64,000 nucleotides of DNA from Paragemmobacter ruber (GTDB lineage Bacteria; Pseudomonadota; Alphaproteobacteria; Rhodobacterales; Rhodobacteraceae). Both the position numbers and the translations under genes were made by a program. The DNA lies in assembly GCF_009908315.1 (NCBI RefSeq), contig NZ_JAAATW010000001.1:992001-1056000 (forward strand), written 5' to 3'. Position 1 is the stretch's first letter, and the number at the start of each line of letters is the position of its first letter. Of the stretch, positions 35,287 to 43,894 are shown one piece after another. The notes under the pieces were generated by a model that was not told the origin of the DNA, ran no database searches, and saw nothing but the letters and a program-made list of their open reading frames with translations.

Positions 35287-36735
35287 ATGCTGAACCGTGC
35301 TTTCGCAAAGGCGATGCAGGCCTCCACGGCCCTCTGCCTCGTGATGGCTGCGCCGTCCTTCGCGCAGGATCAGACCTTCACATTGACCGTGACGGATAGC
35401 GATCAACCCTATCAGACGCCGGGCTACACGTTCCGCGTCATTCCCATCACGATCACGGACCCGTCGGGTTTTCGGGTTGATGCCGTAGCACAATCCGGGA
35501 CCACCGGAGGCGTCTCGATCGTGGACTTCATCATCTTCACGCAGGGCGCCACGATCCCGAGCGGTGCCGGAACGAGCTTTTCAACACACTCGTTCGACCC
35601 GAACTCTGTTGGATTCTTCTACGACGGAAATCCGAACGGCGTGGATCCATTCTTCACCCTGGCGCAAGGTCCAGCTGGCCCACTGACCGTGGCAGGCGAC
35701 TATCAACTGGTCATTGCCCCTTATGACAACCTTGGCACCGCTGGTGACATCACGGTGACATTTGATCTTTACGGGGTCTTTTCTTCGATCTTCGGACCGC
35801 CAGGTGTTCCCGCCACCGATGATCTCGCAGAATTCCTGTCGGCTTCCGGCGGCGCAGCCCGCTTGATCGTCGTCGATGCAGCCGGTGTTGCGCGGAAGGT
35901 CGGCACCGTCTCCCTATCGACCCGCGATGCCGCCAGCCTGCAACAGATCCGTTCAGGCTCTCAGATCACGGCCTCATCCAAGGGCATGACGGGTTTCCCG
36001 GACGGCCTCTACACTTGGGCTGAACTTACGGCCTTCCGCTTGGACGAACGCGATCCGGGCAATGCCGTGGTGACAGGATCCGGCCTCGCCATCGGCGCCG
36101 ATGTCGCCATCGGCCCCGACATGGTGGCAGGTCTGTCCCTGGGCTATTCCGACATCAATGCCACCGACACCGGCACCGCTCAGGATGGCGCCTACACCTA
36201 CCTGCAACCCTACATGGCCTACCGCGCGGGCAACTGGAACGGCAATGCCAGCATCATCTTCGGCTGGGGCGACTATACCCAGACGACGGCCGGCGGCACC
36301 GGGTCGAGCGATGTCGAACTGACGGCCCTGGCCTTCGAGGGCGGCTATGATCTGACCTACTCCGACAACATGGTCATCACCCCGACCATCGGGCTGGTCT
36401 ACGGTCGGGAAACCAGTGATGGAACCAGCGGCACGCTGGCCGGAACGACCGGGGTTTCCGAATTCACGCAGGCCTCCTTCGGGGCGGTCCTGACCACCAC
36501 CGCACCCTCCGGCACCTACAGCTTCGGCGCCCATCTGGATTGGCTCGATCAAGATGGCTCGCTGGCCCTCGCATCGCAGTTCATCGCCGAGGACGGCGTC
36601 ACAGGCCGTCTTGAACTGGGGGCCGAAACGTCCATCGGATCGGGCATGTCGCTCGCAAGCTCGGTCGAGGTCGGCGGCATCGGCGGCAATGTCAACTCGC
36701 TCCATGGTGGCGTGAAGTTCTCTCTCCGCTTCTAA
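35287..36735 (+). CDS. Autotransporter-type outer-membrane beta-barrel protein
   Basis: A 482-residue exported protein. Signal peptide about 1-26 (ALCLVMAAPSFAQ). Residues 27-215 form a short beta-rich N-terminal part. Residues 235-482 show amphipathic beta strands (SGLAIGADVAIGPDMVAGLSLGYS, YTYLQPYMAYRAGNWNGNASIIFGWG) and end in FSLRF, the aromatic C-terminal signature for barrel insertion. The whole fits an autotransporter or similar barrel with a passenger of under 200 residues and no obvious enzyme motif. AAGGA lies 7 bases before the ATG. Confidence 0.72.
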   Translation: MLNRAFAKAMQASTALCLVMAAPSFAQDQTFTLTVTDSDQPYQTPGYTFRVIPITITDPSGFRVDAVAQSGTTGGVSIVDFIIFTQGATIPSGAGTSFSTHSFDPNSVGFFYDGNPNGVDPFFTLAQGPAGPLTVAGDYQLVIAPYDNLGTAGDITVTFDLYGVFSSIFGPPGVPATDDLAEFLSASGGAARLIVVDAAGVARKVGTVSLSTRDAASLQQIRSGSQITASSKGMTGFPDGLYTWAELTAFRLDERDPGNAVVTGSGLAIGADVAIGPDMVAGLSLGYSDINATDTGTAQDGAYTYLQPYMAYRAGNWNGNASIIFGWGDYTQTTAGGTGSSDVELTALAFEGGYDLTYSDNMVITPTIGLVYGRETSDGTSGTLAGTTGVSEFTQASFGAVLTTTAPSGTYSFGAHLDWLDQDGSLALASQFIAEDGVTGRLELGAETSIGSGMSLASSVEVGGIGGNVNSLHGGVKFSLRF

Positions 36736-36779
36736 GCGGCCGGCCGGGCATCGAAACGCCCCGGCTCCCCACACAGATC

Positions 36780-36812
36780 GTGCAGCACCCACATGCGGTG
36801 CTGCACCGTTTT
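36780..36812 (+). terminator. Intrinsic terminator after the autotransporter gene
   Basis: Stem GTGCAGCACC (36780-36789) / GGTGCTGCAC (36797-36806), 7-base loop, followed by CGTTTTG. It begins 45 bases past the stop codon. Confidence 0.75.
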
Positions 36813-36967
36813 GCCCCCCTGCCCGCAGGTCCGTGGTCACGGACCATCGCCAATCCGAAACGGATCTCAGGCAGCGGCGCAGGTCAGACAGCACGGCACG
36901 AAAGGGCAAGGGTGGACGTCTTTCCCTTGCTGGATAGATCGTGCCCGGCCGTCACGACACGGGCTTC

Positions 36968-37477
36968 CTAACCAAATGAAAAACACACAGGGTCAAAGAC
37001 CCTTATCATCCTTCCTACCATCAAGCCGTCTCCCGGGCCCCAACTCCAAGCATGGACGCCGAATTCCGCTGCCTCGCCGTCATTCACCGGGTCCTTGTAA
37101 TTGACGCAGACCCTCCCATTGGAAAAAATCTGTGCGGTGAACTCTTGGGGCGGGGCTGGCCCAGGGGCAGGAAAGATTTCAATGATCCGTCGCGGTATCG
37201 GCACGCGAACCGCGACCCGATAACTGCATTCAAGACCAGGTCTATGTGAGGCATGCAGATCGGTCGCAAACTTTTCCAGAACCAAGACGACCTCATCCCT
37301 CGGCGAAACCACCCCGATCTGCCGCGCATAATGCGCTGCAATTTCACGATATTCCGCGTCCGAACACTCTTGCAGGTAACCCTCTTGCTTTTCGCTTGAT
37401 GTCTTTCCCACCAAGCCGTCACTGCATGCGCAAGCCAGAAGAACAGCCAGAATGACAAATCCAAGCTGAGGGCTCAA
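36968..37477 (-). CDS. Putative lipoprotein, unknown function
   Basis: About 169 residues from TTG 37477. The N-terminus SPQLGFVILAVLLACACSDG is a signal with a plausible lipobox LLAC. The mature part has several cysteines and tryptophans (CSDAEYREIAAHYARQIG, GLECSYRVAV) and no known domain. TTG 37477 is preferred over TTG 37492, since GGGAG lies 8 bases ahead and the signal peptide then starts cleanly. GC is below the neighbours, suggesting an accessory gene. Confidence 0.5.
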   Translation of the reverse strand: MSPQLGFVILAVLLACACSDGLVGKTSSEKQEGYLQECSDAEYREIAAHYARQIGVVSPRDEVVLVLEKFATDLHASHRPGLECSYRVAVRVPIPRRIIEIFPAPGPAPPQEFTAQIFSNGRVCVNYKDPVNDGEAAEFGVHAWSWGPGDGLMVGRMIRVFDPVCFSFG

Positions 37478-37778
37478 TTCATGGGCTCCCAAGAAAACTT
37501 TGGGGGTTCCCGCACACCCGTTGCGGCCAGGCTTTCCTCCGTTGAACCATCATCGCCTCAGAGCAAGCTGTTTGAAAAGGATCGCCTGACCTTATCTGTT
37601 GGACAAGCATCTTCTTAAAATATCCCAAACCCGCCATAAGGTGCCGCCTTGCGCGGCTCATCTCAACACCGCGCGTGACCGATCAGCCGTCTGCGCAACT
37701 GTCTCATACAAGCGGGGATTTTCTCACGCCCCCTTCCGCAAGGCAGTATTGATCTGCAATGGCCTTGGCGTCGCGAAG

Positions 37779-38129
37779 ATGAAACTTTCCAACAAACTGC
37801 CCGCGCTGACCCTGATCGCACTCTTTGCCTTGCTGGGATGCGTCGCCGAACCGCCCGAATATTACGGCCCTTACAAACTCGAAAAGATGTCAACGGCTGA
37901 ACGCGCAGATTGCCTGCGTCAAGGTGGACAGCTCTACGTCGGGGGCATTTTCCCCACCGAACTGTGCGATCTACCAACGCCGGATGCCGGAAAAGCGTGC
38001 AGCCGCGCCAGTGACTGCCAGGGCTACTGCCGATCGGCAACCAGAACGTGCTCACAATACTTCATGGGTTCAGGTGCCTACGATCTCTTGGATGAAGATG
38101 GATCAGCGACCACAATCTTCTACGACTGA
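37779..38129 (+). CDS. Cysteine-rich putative lipoprotein
   Basis: A 116-residue protein. KLSNKLPALTLIALFALLGC is a lipoprotein signal with lipobox LLGC (lipidated Cys near 20). Downstream six cysteines cluster in pairs (ADCLRQGG, ELCDLP, KACSRASDCQGYCRSATRTCSQ), suggesting disulfides in the periplasm. No family recognised. The frame is open back to 37599, but ATG 37779 directly before the signal is used. The 300 bp to its left contain no gene that can be supported. Confidence 0.65.
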   Translation: MKLSNKLPALTLIALFALLGCVAEPPEYYGPYKLEKMSTAERADCLRQGGQLYVGGIFPTELCDLPTPDAGKACSRASDCQGYCRSATRTCSQYFMGSGAYDLLDEDGSATTIFYD

Positions 38130-38422
38130 GCGAGTATAGATCACAAACTCCCCCGCACCGCCCCTAGCGCCCACTGCCCCCGGCTGCCGCACCGGCACCT
38201 GCCGATAGACCGGCCGCTCAGGCCCGCCCGTCCCCGTGGTGGCCACCGCGCGCATCCGATCCACGCCCAACCCCCGCCACCAAGGCGCGCCACCCGGGCC
38301 AACCGCGCAGGGGCGGCTGACAGCGACCCTGCCACAAATTCACCCCACAGCACGCGTACCCGCGTCGCATTCGCCTGCCACAGAGGTCGGGCGTTTACCC
38401 GATACCAACCAGACCCTTTCCG
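38130..38422. other. Gene-free GC-rich stretch
   Basis: The 293 bp between the Cys-rich lipoprotein gene and the membrane protein gene contain only short, unconvincing ORFs on both strands. No hairpin with a T-tract, repeat or RNA gene was seen. Confidence 0.4.
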
Positions 38423-39127
38423 ATGGCCCTTTCCATGAAACAGATTTACCGCGACTCCTTTGACTTCTTCCGTGCGTCCTTTCCCTTCCTCCTCCTCGTC
38501 GGCGGCGGCATCGAACTGATCATCTGGTACTTGCAGCCAGACTCTGAAGGCATCTCGACGACCATCTCACTGATCCTGCTTGCCTATCTCTTCCACCGAC
38601 ACTTCCTCTTCGGCGAGAAACTGGCCTTCCGTCAGGCCAAACCCACCGAAAGCGCCCCGCCGCACAAGTTCGGTCTGTTCATCCTCGTCAGTCTGGCAAT
38701 GATCCTCGTCCCCGTCTTTGCCGCCTTGCCCCTTGCCGCAATGCTGACCACGGATTTCTCAAGCCTCGGCTATCTGGCCACAGTGTTGGCGCTCTATCTG
38801 CTCAGCCTGTCGATGTTTGGCACCGTGCTGCCCGCCAGCGTGGCGCGCGATGGCACATGGCGCCTGTCGCACGGCCTGCGCCGCACCGGGGTGACGATGC
38901 TTCGCCTGCTTCTCGGGCCGGCAGTGGTGGGGCTCGTTCTGTTCGTCGTCTTTAACATCAGCGAAAACTGGCTTTTGTTAAAAGGCTTTCAGCCAGACGG
39001 AATGGCCTTCCTCGCCAGCTTCATCCTCGCCCGAACCTTCGGCTTCCTCACCACGATCCTTGCCGTGGCGGTACTGTGCCAAAGCTACCGTGACCTGCGC
39101 CCGTATGCCGACACACAGCCTGCATGA
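38423..39127 (+). CDS. Integral membrane protein, unknown function
   Basis: A 234-residue protein with about six membrane helices (for example FPFLLLVGGGIELIIWYL, FGLFILVSLAMILVPVFAAL, YLATVLALYLLSLSMFG and LLLGPAVVGLVLFVVFNI) and short loops. The N-terminus IYRDSFDFFRASFPFLL resembles helix 1 of DUF4013/YciC-like proteins; this likeness is weak. ATG 38435 (MKQIYRD) is an alternative start. A tRNA gene lies 84 bp past the stop on the other strand. Confidence 0.65.
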   Translation: MALSMKQIYRDSFDFFRASFPFLLLVGGGIELIIWYLQPDSEGISTTISLILLAYLFHRHFLFGEKLAFRQAKPTESAPPHKFGLFILVSLAMILVPVFAALPLAAMLTTDFSSLGYLATVLALYLLSLSMFGTVLPASVARDGTWRLSHGLRRTGVTMLRLLLGPAVVGLVLFVVFNISENWLLLKGFQPDGMAFLASFILARTFGFLTTILAVAVLCQSYRDLRPYADTQPA

Positions 39128-39210
39128 CCGCCGCGCCATATCCAGTCACGGACAAATCCCGTGACAGACAAATCCCGTCACAAGGGCCGATCTGATTTGA
39201 AAGAGGGAGA

Positions 39211-39287
39211 TGGTGGCGAGGGGGGGATTCGAACCCCCGACCCTGCGATTATGAGTCGCATGCTCTAACCAACTGAGCTACCTAGCC
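39211..39287 (-). tRNA. tRNA with CAU anticodon (probably elongator tRNA-Met)
   Basis: A 77-nt cloverleaf including an encoded CCA. D-arm GTAGCTCAGTTGGTTAGAGCA, anticodon arm GCGACTCATAATCGC with anticodon CAT in loop CTCATAA, T-arm GGGGGTTCGAATCCCCC, discriminator A. The acceptor pairs GGCTAGG with CCTCGCC, leaving a U-C mismatch at pair 4-69. The D-arm is like elongator Met; the anticodon stem equals that of E. coli tRNA-Ile2, which also reads CAU before lysidine modification, so Ile2 is the alternative. Confidence 0.9.
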
Positions 39288-39359
39288 AACGCCCGGCTAG
39301 CTACAGCGCAGCACTTCTGCCGTCAAGCCACGATCCGCACGCCCCGCGACATCCGCCGC

Positions 39360-41363
39360 TCAGCCATGCGCGACACGGGGTCGCCCTGACGCGGTGGCGC
39401 TGACCGTCGCCTCGATGAACATCGCACGCCCCTCCACCTCGGCCTCGCGGATGTCGCGCGCCACGGTCACGCGCAGATCCTCTGCCCCCGCCGCCCGCGC
39501 CCGCGCGCTGGCCTCGGCCACCAGCGCCGCCTCCAGCACCGAAAGCGCGGCATCACGGTCGGCAAAGCTCTGCACCCCTTCCGCCAGATGCACCACGAAC
39601 CGCCCCTCTGATGGCGAGGTGACCGTCCCCGTCACCCGCTGGCTCACCTGCCCCACCACCGCGCCGATGGCATTGGCCACCCCGGCATGCTCCGGCAGCA
39701 CCATGCGGCAGCCCAGCCGCGCCCCCACCGCCCCGTAATAGGACGGCGCGCTCGCCCCCAGCCCGATCACCGGCACGCCCAGCCGGGCGGTGATCTCCAC
39801 CACCCCCCGATGCCCCCGCAAGCCCGCCGCCATCAGGGGATGCCGCGCCAGCACCTCGGGCACCTCGGCGGCAAAGGCCGCATCCTCGCCAAAGGCCGCT
39901 TCCAGCAGGCAATCCACCGTCTGCGCGGTCAACTGGTCCACGATGGCCTGCGCCAGTGTCGCGGCGTCGGGCGCGAACCGCTCGCCCCGCCCGTTCCGCC
40001 GCCGTGCGAGCAGGCGCACCGCCTTCTCCGCCGCCACCCCGTCCCAGGCCGACAGGCGGCCCAGCACATGGCTCGCATCCGAAGGCGTCACGCCCGCGAT
40101 CATCACCAGCCCCCGCGCCACCAACCGCTCCAGCGCCGCCACCTCAAGGCGTGACGTCAGCACCTGCGCCACCGGCATCGGCGCGACCAACCGCCCCAGC
40201 ACGGCCATGTCGCGCGCCCCCAACCCCCCGGCATTGCCCCCCATGGGGATGGCAAAGCGCCCGTCATGCTCGCCCACCGCATCCGCCGAAAGCCAGCGAT
40301 CCAGCGCCGCATGAACCATCGCCCCATGCTCCACCGCCAGCAGGGACACGGGGCACAGCCGCCGCGGCCCCAGCCGCAACCCGCCCTCCAGCCCTTCGGT
40401 GATCAGATGCACCTCGCTGTCACCGCCCAATCCGGTGGTCCGCATCGCCACGGCCTCCACCATCGTGCGGAACCCGCCCACCCGCGCGCCCTGCGGATCA
40501 ATCTCCGGCAGACCGTCGCGCAACAGCGCCACATCCGTCGTCGTCCCGCCGATGTCGCTGACCAGCGCATCTTTTTCGCCCGTAAGCCAGCGCGCCCCCA
40601 CGATACTGGCCGCAGGCCCCGAAAGGATAGTCTCGATCGGCCGTTCCCGCACCATCGCGGCGGAGATCAGCGCGCCGTCACCGCGCACCACCATCAGCGG
40701 CGCGGCAATCCCGACCGCCGCCAGATGCCGCTCGCAGGCCGCCACCAGCCGGTCGATCATCCCGATCAGCCGCGCGTTCAACACCGCCGTCAGCGCCCGC
40801 TTCGGCCCGTTCAGATTGGCCGAAAGTTCGTGCGAACAGGTCACCGGCCGCCCCGTCACGCGCCGGATCACCTCGCGCGCCGCCACCTCATGCGCGGGGT
40901 TGCGCGTGGCGAAACTCGCAGCCACCGCAAAACCCATCACCTGATCGGCCAGCCCCGCCACCTCGGCCTCCAACGCGGCAAGGTCCAGGGGCGCGGCCTC
41001 CATCCCGGCATGGTTATGCCCGCCCGCCAGCCGGATCACCGGATCGCCCTTCAAGGCCTCGACCAGACCGCCCCGCTCCAGATCGGCATCGGAAAAGCCG
41101 ATGAAGACCAGCGCCACCCGGCCCCCCTGCCCCTCGACCAGCGCATTGGTGGCCAGCGTGGTGGACAGCGACACCAGCGCCACCTCGCCCGGCGCCACCC
41201 CGGCCTCGGCCAGCGCGGCATCCACGGCGCGGCCCACGCCCAGCGCCAGATCCTCGCGCGTCGTCAGCGACTTCGCCGATCCGATCACCCGCGTCGCGGC
41301 CTCATCCACGATCACGGCATCGGTATAGGTGCCGCCGGTATCCACGCCCAGAAAATACGCCAT
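39360..41363 (-). CDS. Hydantoinase/oxoprolinase family protein (HyuA-like)
   Basis: A 667-residue protein of the ATP-dependent hydantoinase/5-oxoprolinase subunit A type. It starts AYFLGVDTGGTYTDAVIVD (first phosphate loop of the actin-like ATPase fold), has LSTTLATNALVEG, SDIGGTTTDVALL (second loop) and IETILSGPAASIVGA. Partners of the HyuB type normally lie next door; none is present here, so it is an orphan subunit or acts alone. ATG 41363 is chosen over the longer frame to 41507, which has no conserved residues. It is on the same strand as the SelD fusion but separated by three palindromes. Confidence 0.88.
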   Translation of the reverse strand: MAYFLGVDTGGTYTDAVIVDEAATRVIGSAKSLTTREDLALGVGRAVDAALAEAGVAPGEVALVSLSTTLATNALVEGQGGRVALVFIGFSDADLERGGLVEALKGDPVIRLAGGHNHAGMEAAPLDLAALEAEVAGLADQVMGFAVAASFATRNPAHEVAAREVIRRVTGRPVTCSHELSANLNGPKRALTAVLNARLIGMIDRLVAACERHLAAVGIAAPLMVVRGDGALISAAMVRERPIETILSGPAASIVGARWLTGEKDALVSDIGGTTTDVALLRDGLPEIDPQGARVGGFRTMVEAVAMRTTGLGGDSEVHLITEGLEGGLRLGPRRLCPVSLLAVEHGAMVHAALDRWLSADAVGEHDGRFAIPMGGNAGGLGARDMAVLGRLVAPMPVAQVLTSRLEVAALERLVARGLVMIAGVTPSDASHVLGRLSAWDGVAAEKAVRLLARRRNGRGERFAPDAATLAQAIVDQLTAQTVDCLLEAAFGEDAAFAAEVPEVLARHPLMAAGLRGHRGVVEITARLGVPVIGLGASAPSYYGAVGARLGCRMVLPEHAGVANAIGAVVGQVSQRVTGTVTSPSEGRFVVHLAEGVQSFADRDAALSVLEAALVAEASARARAAGAEDLRVTVARDIREAEVEGRAMFIEATVSATASGRPRVAHG

Positions 41364-41467
41364 CGCCCGCCTGTCGTCCTGTTCCGCTCCGGCACCTAAT
41401 GAATGCCAAGCGGGCAGAAGATCACCCCCGAAGGCGACCCCCTGCATCGCCAAATGCGTCGCCCGCG

Positions 41468-41565
41468 CGGAATTTGACACAAATTCCGGCCCCCATCCGT
41501 CGCGCAACGGCAGGAAACCGATCTCTGCGCGCAGAAATCGCCGCGAAATCTGCGCCAGATTTCGC
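41468..41565. repeat. Three consecutive palindromes between the SelD fusion and the hydantoinase gene
   Basis: Stems: CGGAATTTG/CAAATTCCG with loop ACA (41468-41488); CGATCTCTGC/GCAGAAATCG, one mismatch, 2-base centre (41519-41540); GCGAAATCTG/CAGATTTCGC with loop CGC (41543-41565). The last starts 6 bases after the SelD stop on the minus strand, as a terminator would. All share AAAT-type cores with the hairpins near 5.9 kb. Confidence 0.7.
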
Positions 41566-41570
41566 CCCCC

Positions 41571-43757
41571 TCACACCACATGCAGATAGGGCGCCCCCGC
41601 CACCACCGCGCCGATCCGCACGGCGGGCACCCCCGCCGCGCCCAGCGCGGCCAGCACCGCGCCCGCTTCCGCCTCCGGCACCGCCGCAAGCAGCGGCCCC
41701 GCTGTCTGCGGATCGAACATCAACGCACCGCGCGGCCCGCCCGGCACGCTCATCCGCCCCGCCACCGCCGCGCGGTTCGCAGGTGCCAGCGTGCTCTCCA
41801 CCCCCGCCGCCGCCAAGGCCTCGGCCCCCGGCAAAAGGGGCAGCGCCGCCAGCGCCACCCGCGCGGCACAGCCTGACGCCTCCAGCATCTCCAGCAGATG
41901 CCCCGCCAGGCCGAACCCCGTCACATCCGTCATCGCATGGGCCACCGGCGCAAGGATCGCCGCCGCCCCGTCCTGCGCCTGCACCATCGACGCATGGGCC
42001 GCCGCCACCGCCACACCCAGAATGGCGCCCGGCAGACGCGCCAGCGCCATCTCGCCCGCCAGCACCGTCCCCGATCCCAGCGCCTTGGTCAGGATCAGCG
42101 CATCCCCGGGCCGCGCCCCTGCCTTGGTCACCGGCCGCGCCGCCAGCCCGGTGATGGTGAAGCCGATGGTCAGTTCCGCCCCCACCGTCGTATGCCCCCC
42201 CACCACATCCGCGCCCGCTGCGCGGAACACCGCGCCTGCCGCCGCCATGATCTCGGCCAGCATGTCGGCCTGCAGCGCCGCGCCCAGCCGCGGCAGCGTG
42301 ATCTGCGCCAGCGCCGCCTGCGGCGCCGCCCCCATCGCCCAGACATCGCCCAGCGCATGTACCGCCGCGATCCGCGCCATCAGCGCCGCATCCGCCGTCA
42401 CCGCCCGCAGGTGATCGGTGGTGATCACCTGCACCCCGTCCCCCTGCCGCAGCACCGCCGCGTCATCCCCCGGCCCCGAAAGCACATCCGCCCGCGCGGG
42501 CGGGGGCAACCCCCGCAAGGCCGCGCCCAGCACGCCCGCCCCCACCTTGGCCCCGCAGGCCCCGCACATCGGCTTGTCCCCCATCGCCTCGGCCAGCCCC
42601 AGCGCGGCAGGCTCCGGCACCGCCCGCGCCATGGCGGGATAGGCGTCGAACCGCGCCATGAACCGCCGGTCGATCCGGTCCTTCAACCGCCACAGCCACG
42701 CCCCGCCCGTCTGCAGGCCGAACTTGTCAGCCACCGCCGCGCGCCCGCCCAGCGACACCAGCTTCAGATAATCCCGCTGCGGCTGGAACGGCTGCAACGG
42801 CAGCCCCGCCGCCGCCGCCTTCAGATTGTGCAGCAGCACAGGCGCCGCCCGCACCGCAAAGACCCCGGCCTTGGGGCGCGGCGCATGGGAAAGATGGGCG
42901 CAATCCCCCGCCGCAAAGATCGCGGGGTCGGACGTTTGCAGATGCCGGTCCACCCGCAGGAAACCGGCCTCCAGAGCCAGCCCCGTCTCTGCCAGCCAGC
43001 CCTGCGGGCGCGCCCCCGCAACCGACAGCGTGAAATCCGACGCCACCACCGCGCCATCCGACAGGGTGACGTGATCCGCCGCCACCGCCGTCACCTCCAC
43101 CCCGCAGCGCAGCGTGACCCCCGCCGCCGCCAGCCGCTCCACAAGCACCGCCCGCGCCCGCGCCCCGATGCGCGGCAGCGCCTCCGCCCCCCGCTCCACC
43201 AGCACGATCTCAGGCACCCGCCCCGCCGCGCGCAAACGGTGGCTGGAGGCCAGCGCAAGCTCCACCCCGCCGACACCCGCCCCGATCAGCACCATCCGGG
43301 GCCGGGCCGGGGCCGCCGCCACAAAGGCCGCCCAGCGCCGGGCATAATCGCCCAAAGGCTTGGCCGCCGCCGCATGGGCGGCAAAACCCGGCACCTCGGG
43401 CAGGTCCGACCCGATCCCCACATCCAGTGACAGGATGTCATAGCGCAGCGCCCCCCGGTCGCGCAGGATCACCCGGCCGCCCGCCCGGTCAATCTCTACC
43501 GCACGGTCAAGGATGATCCGCGCCCCCGCGAACCGCGCCAGCCGCACCAGATCAATCATGATCTCATCCGCCCGGTAATGCCCCGCGATCAGCCCGGGCA
43601 ACATCCCGGTGTAGGGTGCCGCCGGATCAGGATTGATCACCGTCAGCCGCACGCCCGGCAAGGGGTCCATCGCCCACATCCGCAAGACCAGCGCATGGGC
43701 ATGCCCCCCGCCCACCAGCACGATATCCTGAACAAGGGGGATCGGTTCCTGCATCAT
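41571..43757 (-). CDS. selD: Selenide, water dikinase fused to an FAD-dependent pyridine nucleotide oxidoreductase
   Basis: A 728-residue two-domain protein. Residues 10-390 are an NDH-2/sulfide-quinone-reductase-like flavoprotein: IVLVGGGHAHALVL, RMVLIGAGVGGVELALA (second Rossmann loop) and PAIFAAGDCAHL. Residues 397-728 are SelD: KPMCGACGAKV (C398, C401, K404; C401-K404 spacing matches catalytic Cys17-Lys20 of E. coli), GPGDDAAVL, DVWAMGA, DVVGGHTTVGAE and MTDVTGFGLAGHLLEM. SelD makes selenophosphate; the flavoprotein may reduce selenium compounds for it (inference). Catalytic position is Cys, not selenocysteine. mnmH, a selenophosphate user, is 2.2 kb away. Confidence 0.93.
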   Translation of the reverse strand: MMQEPIPLVQDIVLVGGGHAHALVLRMWAMDPLPGVRLTVINPDPAAPYTGMLPGLIAGHYRADEIMIDLVRLARFAGARIILDRAVEIDRAGGRVILRDRGALRYDILSLDVGIGSDLPEVPGFAAHAAAAKPLGDYARRWAAFVAAAPARPRMVLIGAGVGGVELALASSHRLRAAGRVPEIVLVERGAEALPRIGARARAVLVERLAAAGVTLRCGVEVTAVAADHVTLSDGAVVASDFTLSVAGARPQGWLAETGLALEAGFLRVDRHLQTSDPAIFAAGDCAHLSHAPRPKAGVFAVRAAPVLLHNLKAAAAGLPLQPFQPQRDYLKLVSLGGRAAVADKFGLQTGGAWLWRLKDRIDRRFMARFDAYPAMARAVPEPAALGLAEAMGDKPMCGACGAKVGAGVLGAALRGLPPPARADVLSGPGDDAAVLRQGDGVQVITTDHLRAVTADAALMARIAAVHALGDVWAMGAAPQAALAQITLPRLGAALQADMLAEIMAAAGAVFRAAGADVVGGHTTVGAELTIGFTITGLAARPVTKAGARPGDALILTKALGSGTVLAGEMALARLPGAILGVAVAAAHASMVQAQDGAAAILAPVAHAMTDVTGFGLAGHLLEMLEASGCAARVALAALPLLPGAEALAAAGVESTLAPANRAAVAGRMSVPGGPRGALMFDPQTAGPLLAAVPEAEAGAVLAALGAAGVPAVRIGAVVAGAPYLHVV

Positions 43758-43810
43758 CGCCCATCTGCCGCCATCCCCCGCACCCTACCCCCCGCCCCCA
43801 CGAAAGGCGA

Positions 43811-43835
43811 GAGGGGGGGCACCACGCCCCCCCTC
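43811..43835 (+). promoter_or_regulatory. GC hairpin in the rpoN leader
   Basis: A perfect 10-bp stem GAGGGGGGGC / GCCCCCCCTC with loop ACCAC, 59 bp before the rpoN start and in the divergent gap with the SelD fusion. It could be a leader hairpin or a spacer between promoters. Confidence 0.4.
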
Positions 43836-43894
43836 ACCCCCCCTCACCCCCTGCCCCGTTGCGCCCGCCCCCCGATCCCCCGTAGAACCGCCCC

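Noticed and set aside
43811-43835. rpoN leader hairpin as a riboswitch
   Set aside because: A single G/C hairpin without further conserved structure does not justify more than a leader hairpin call.
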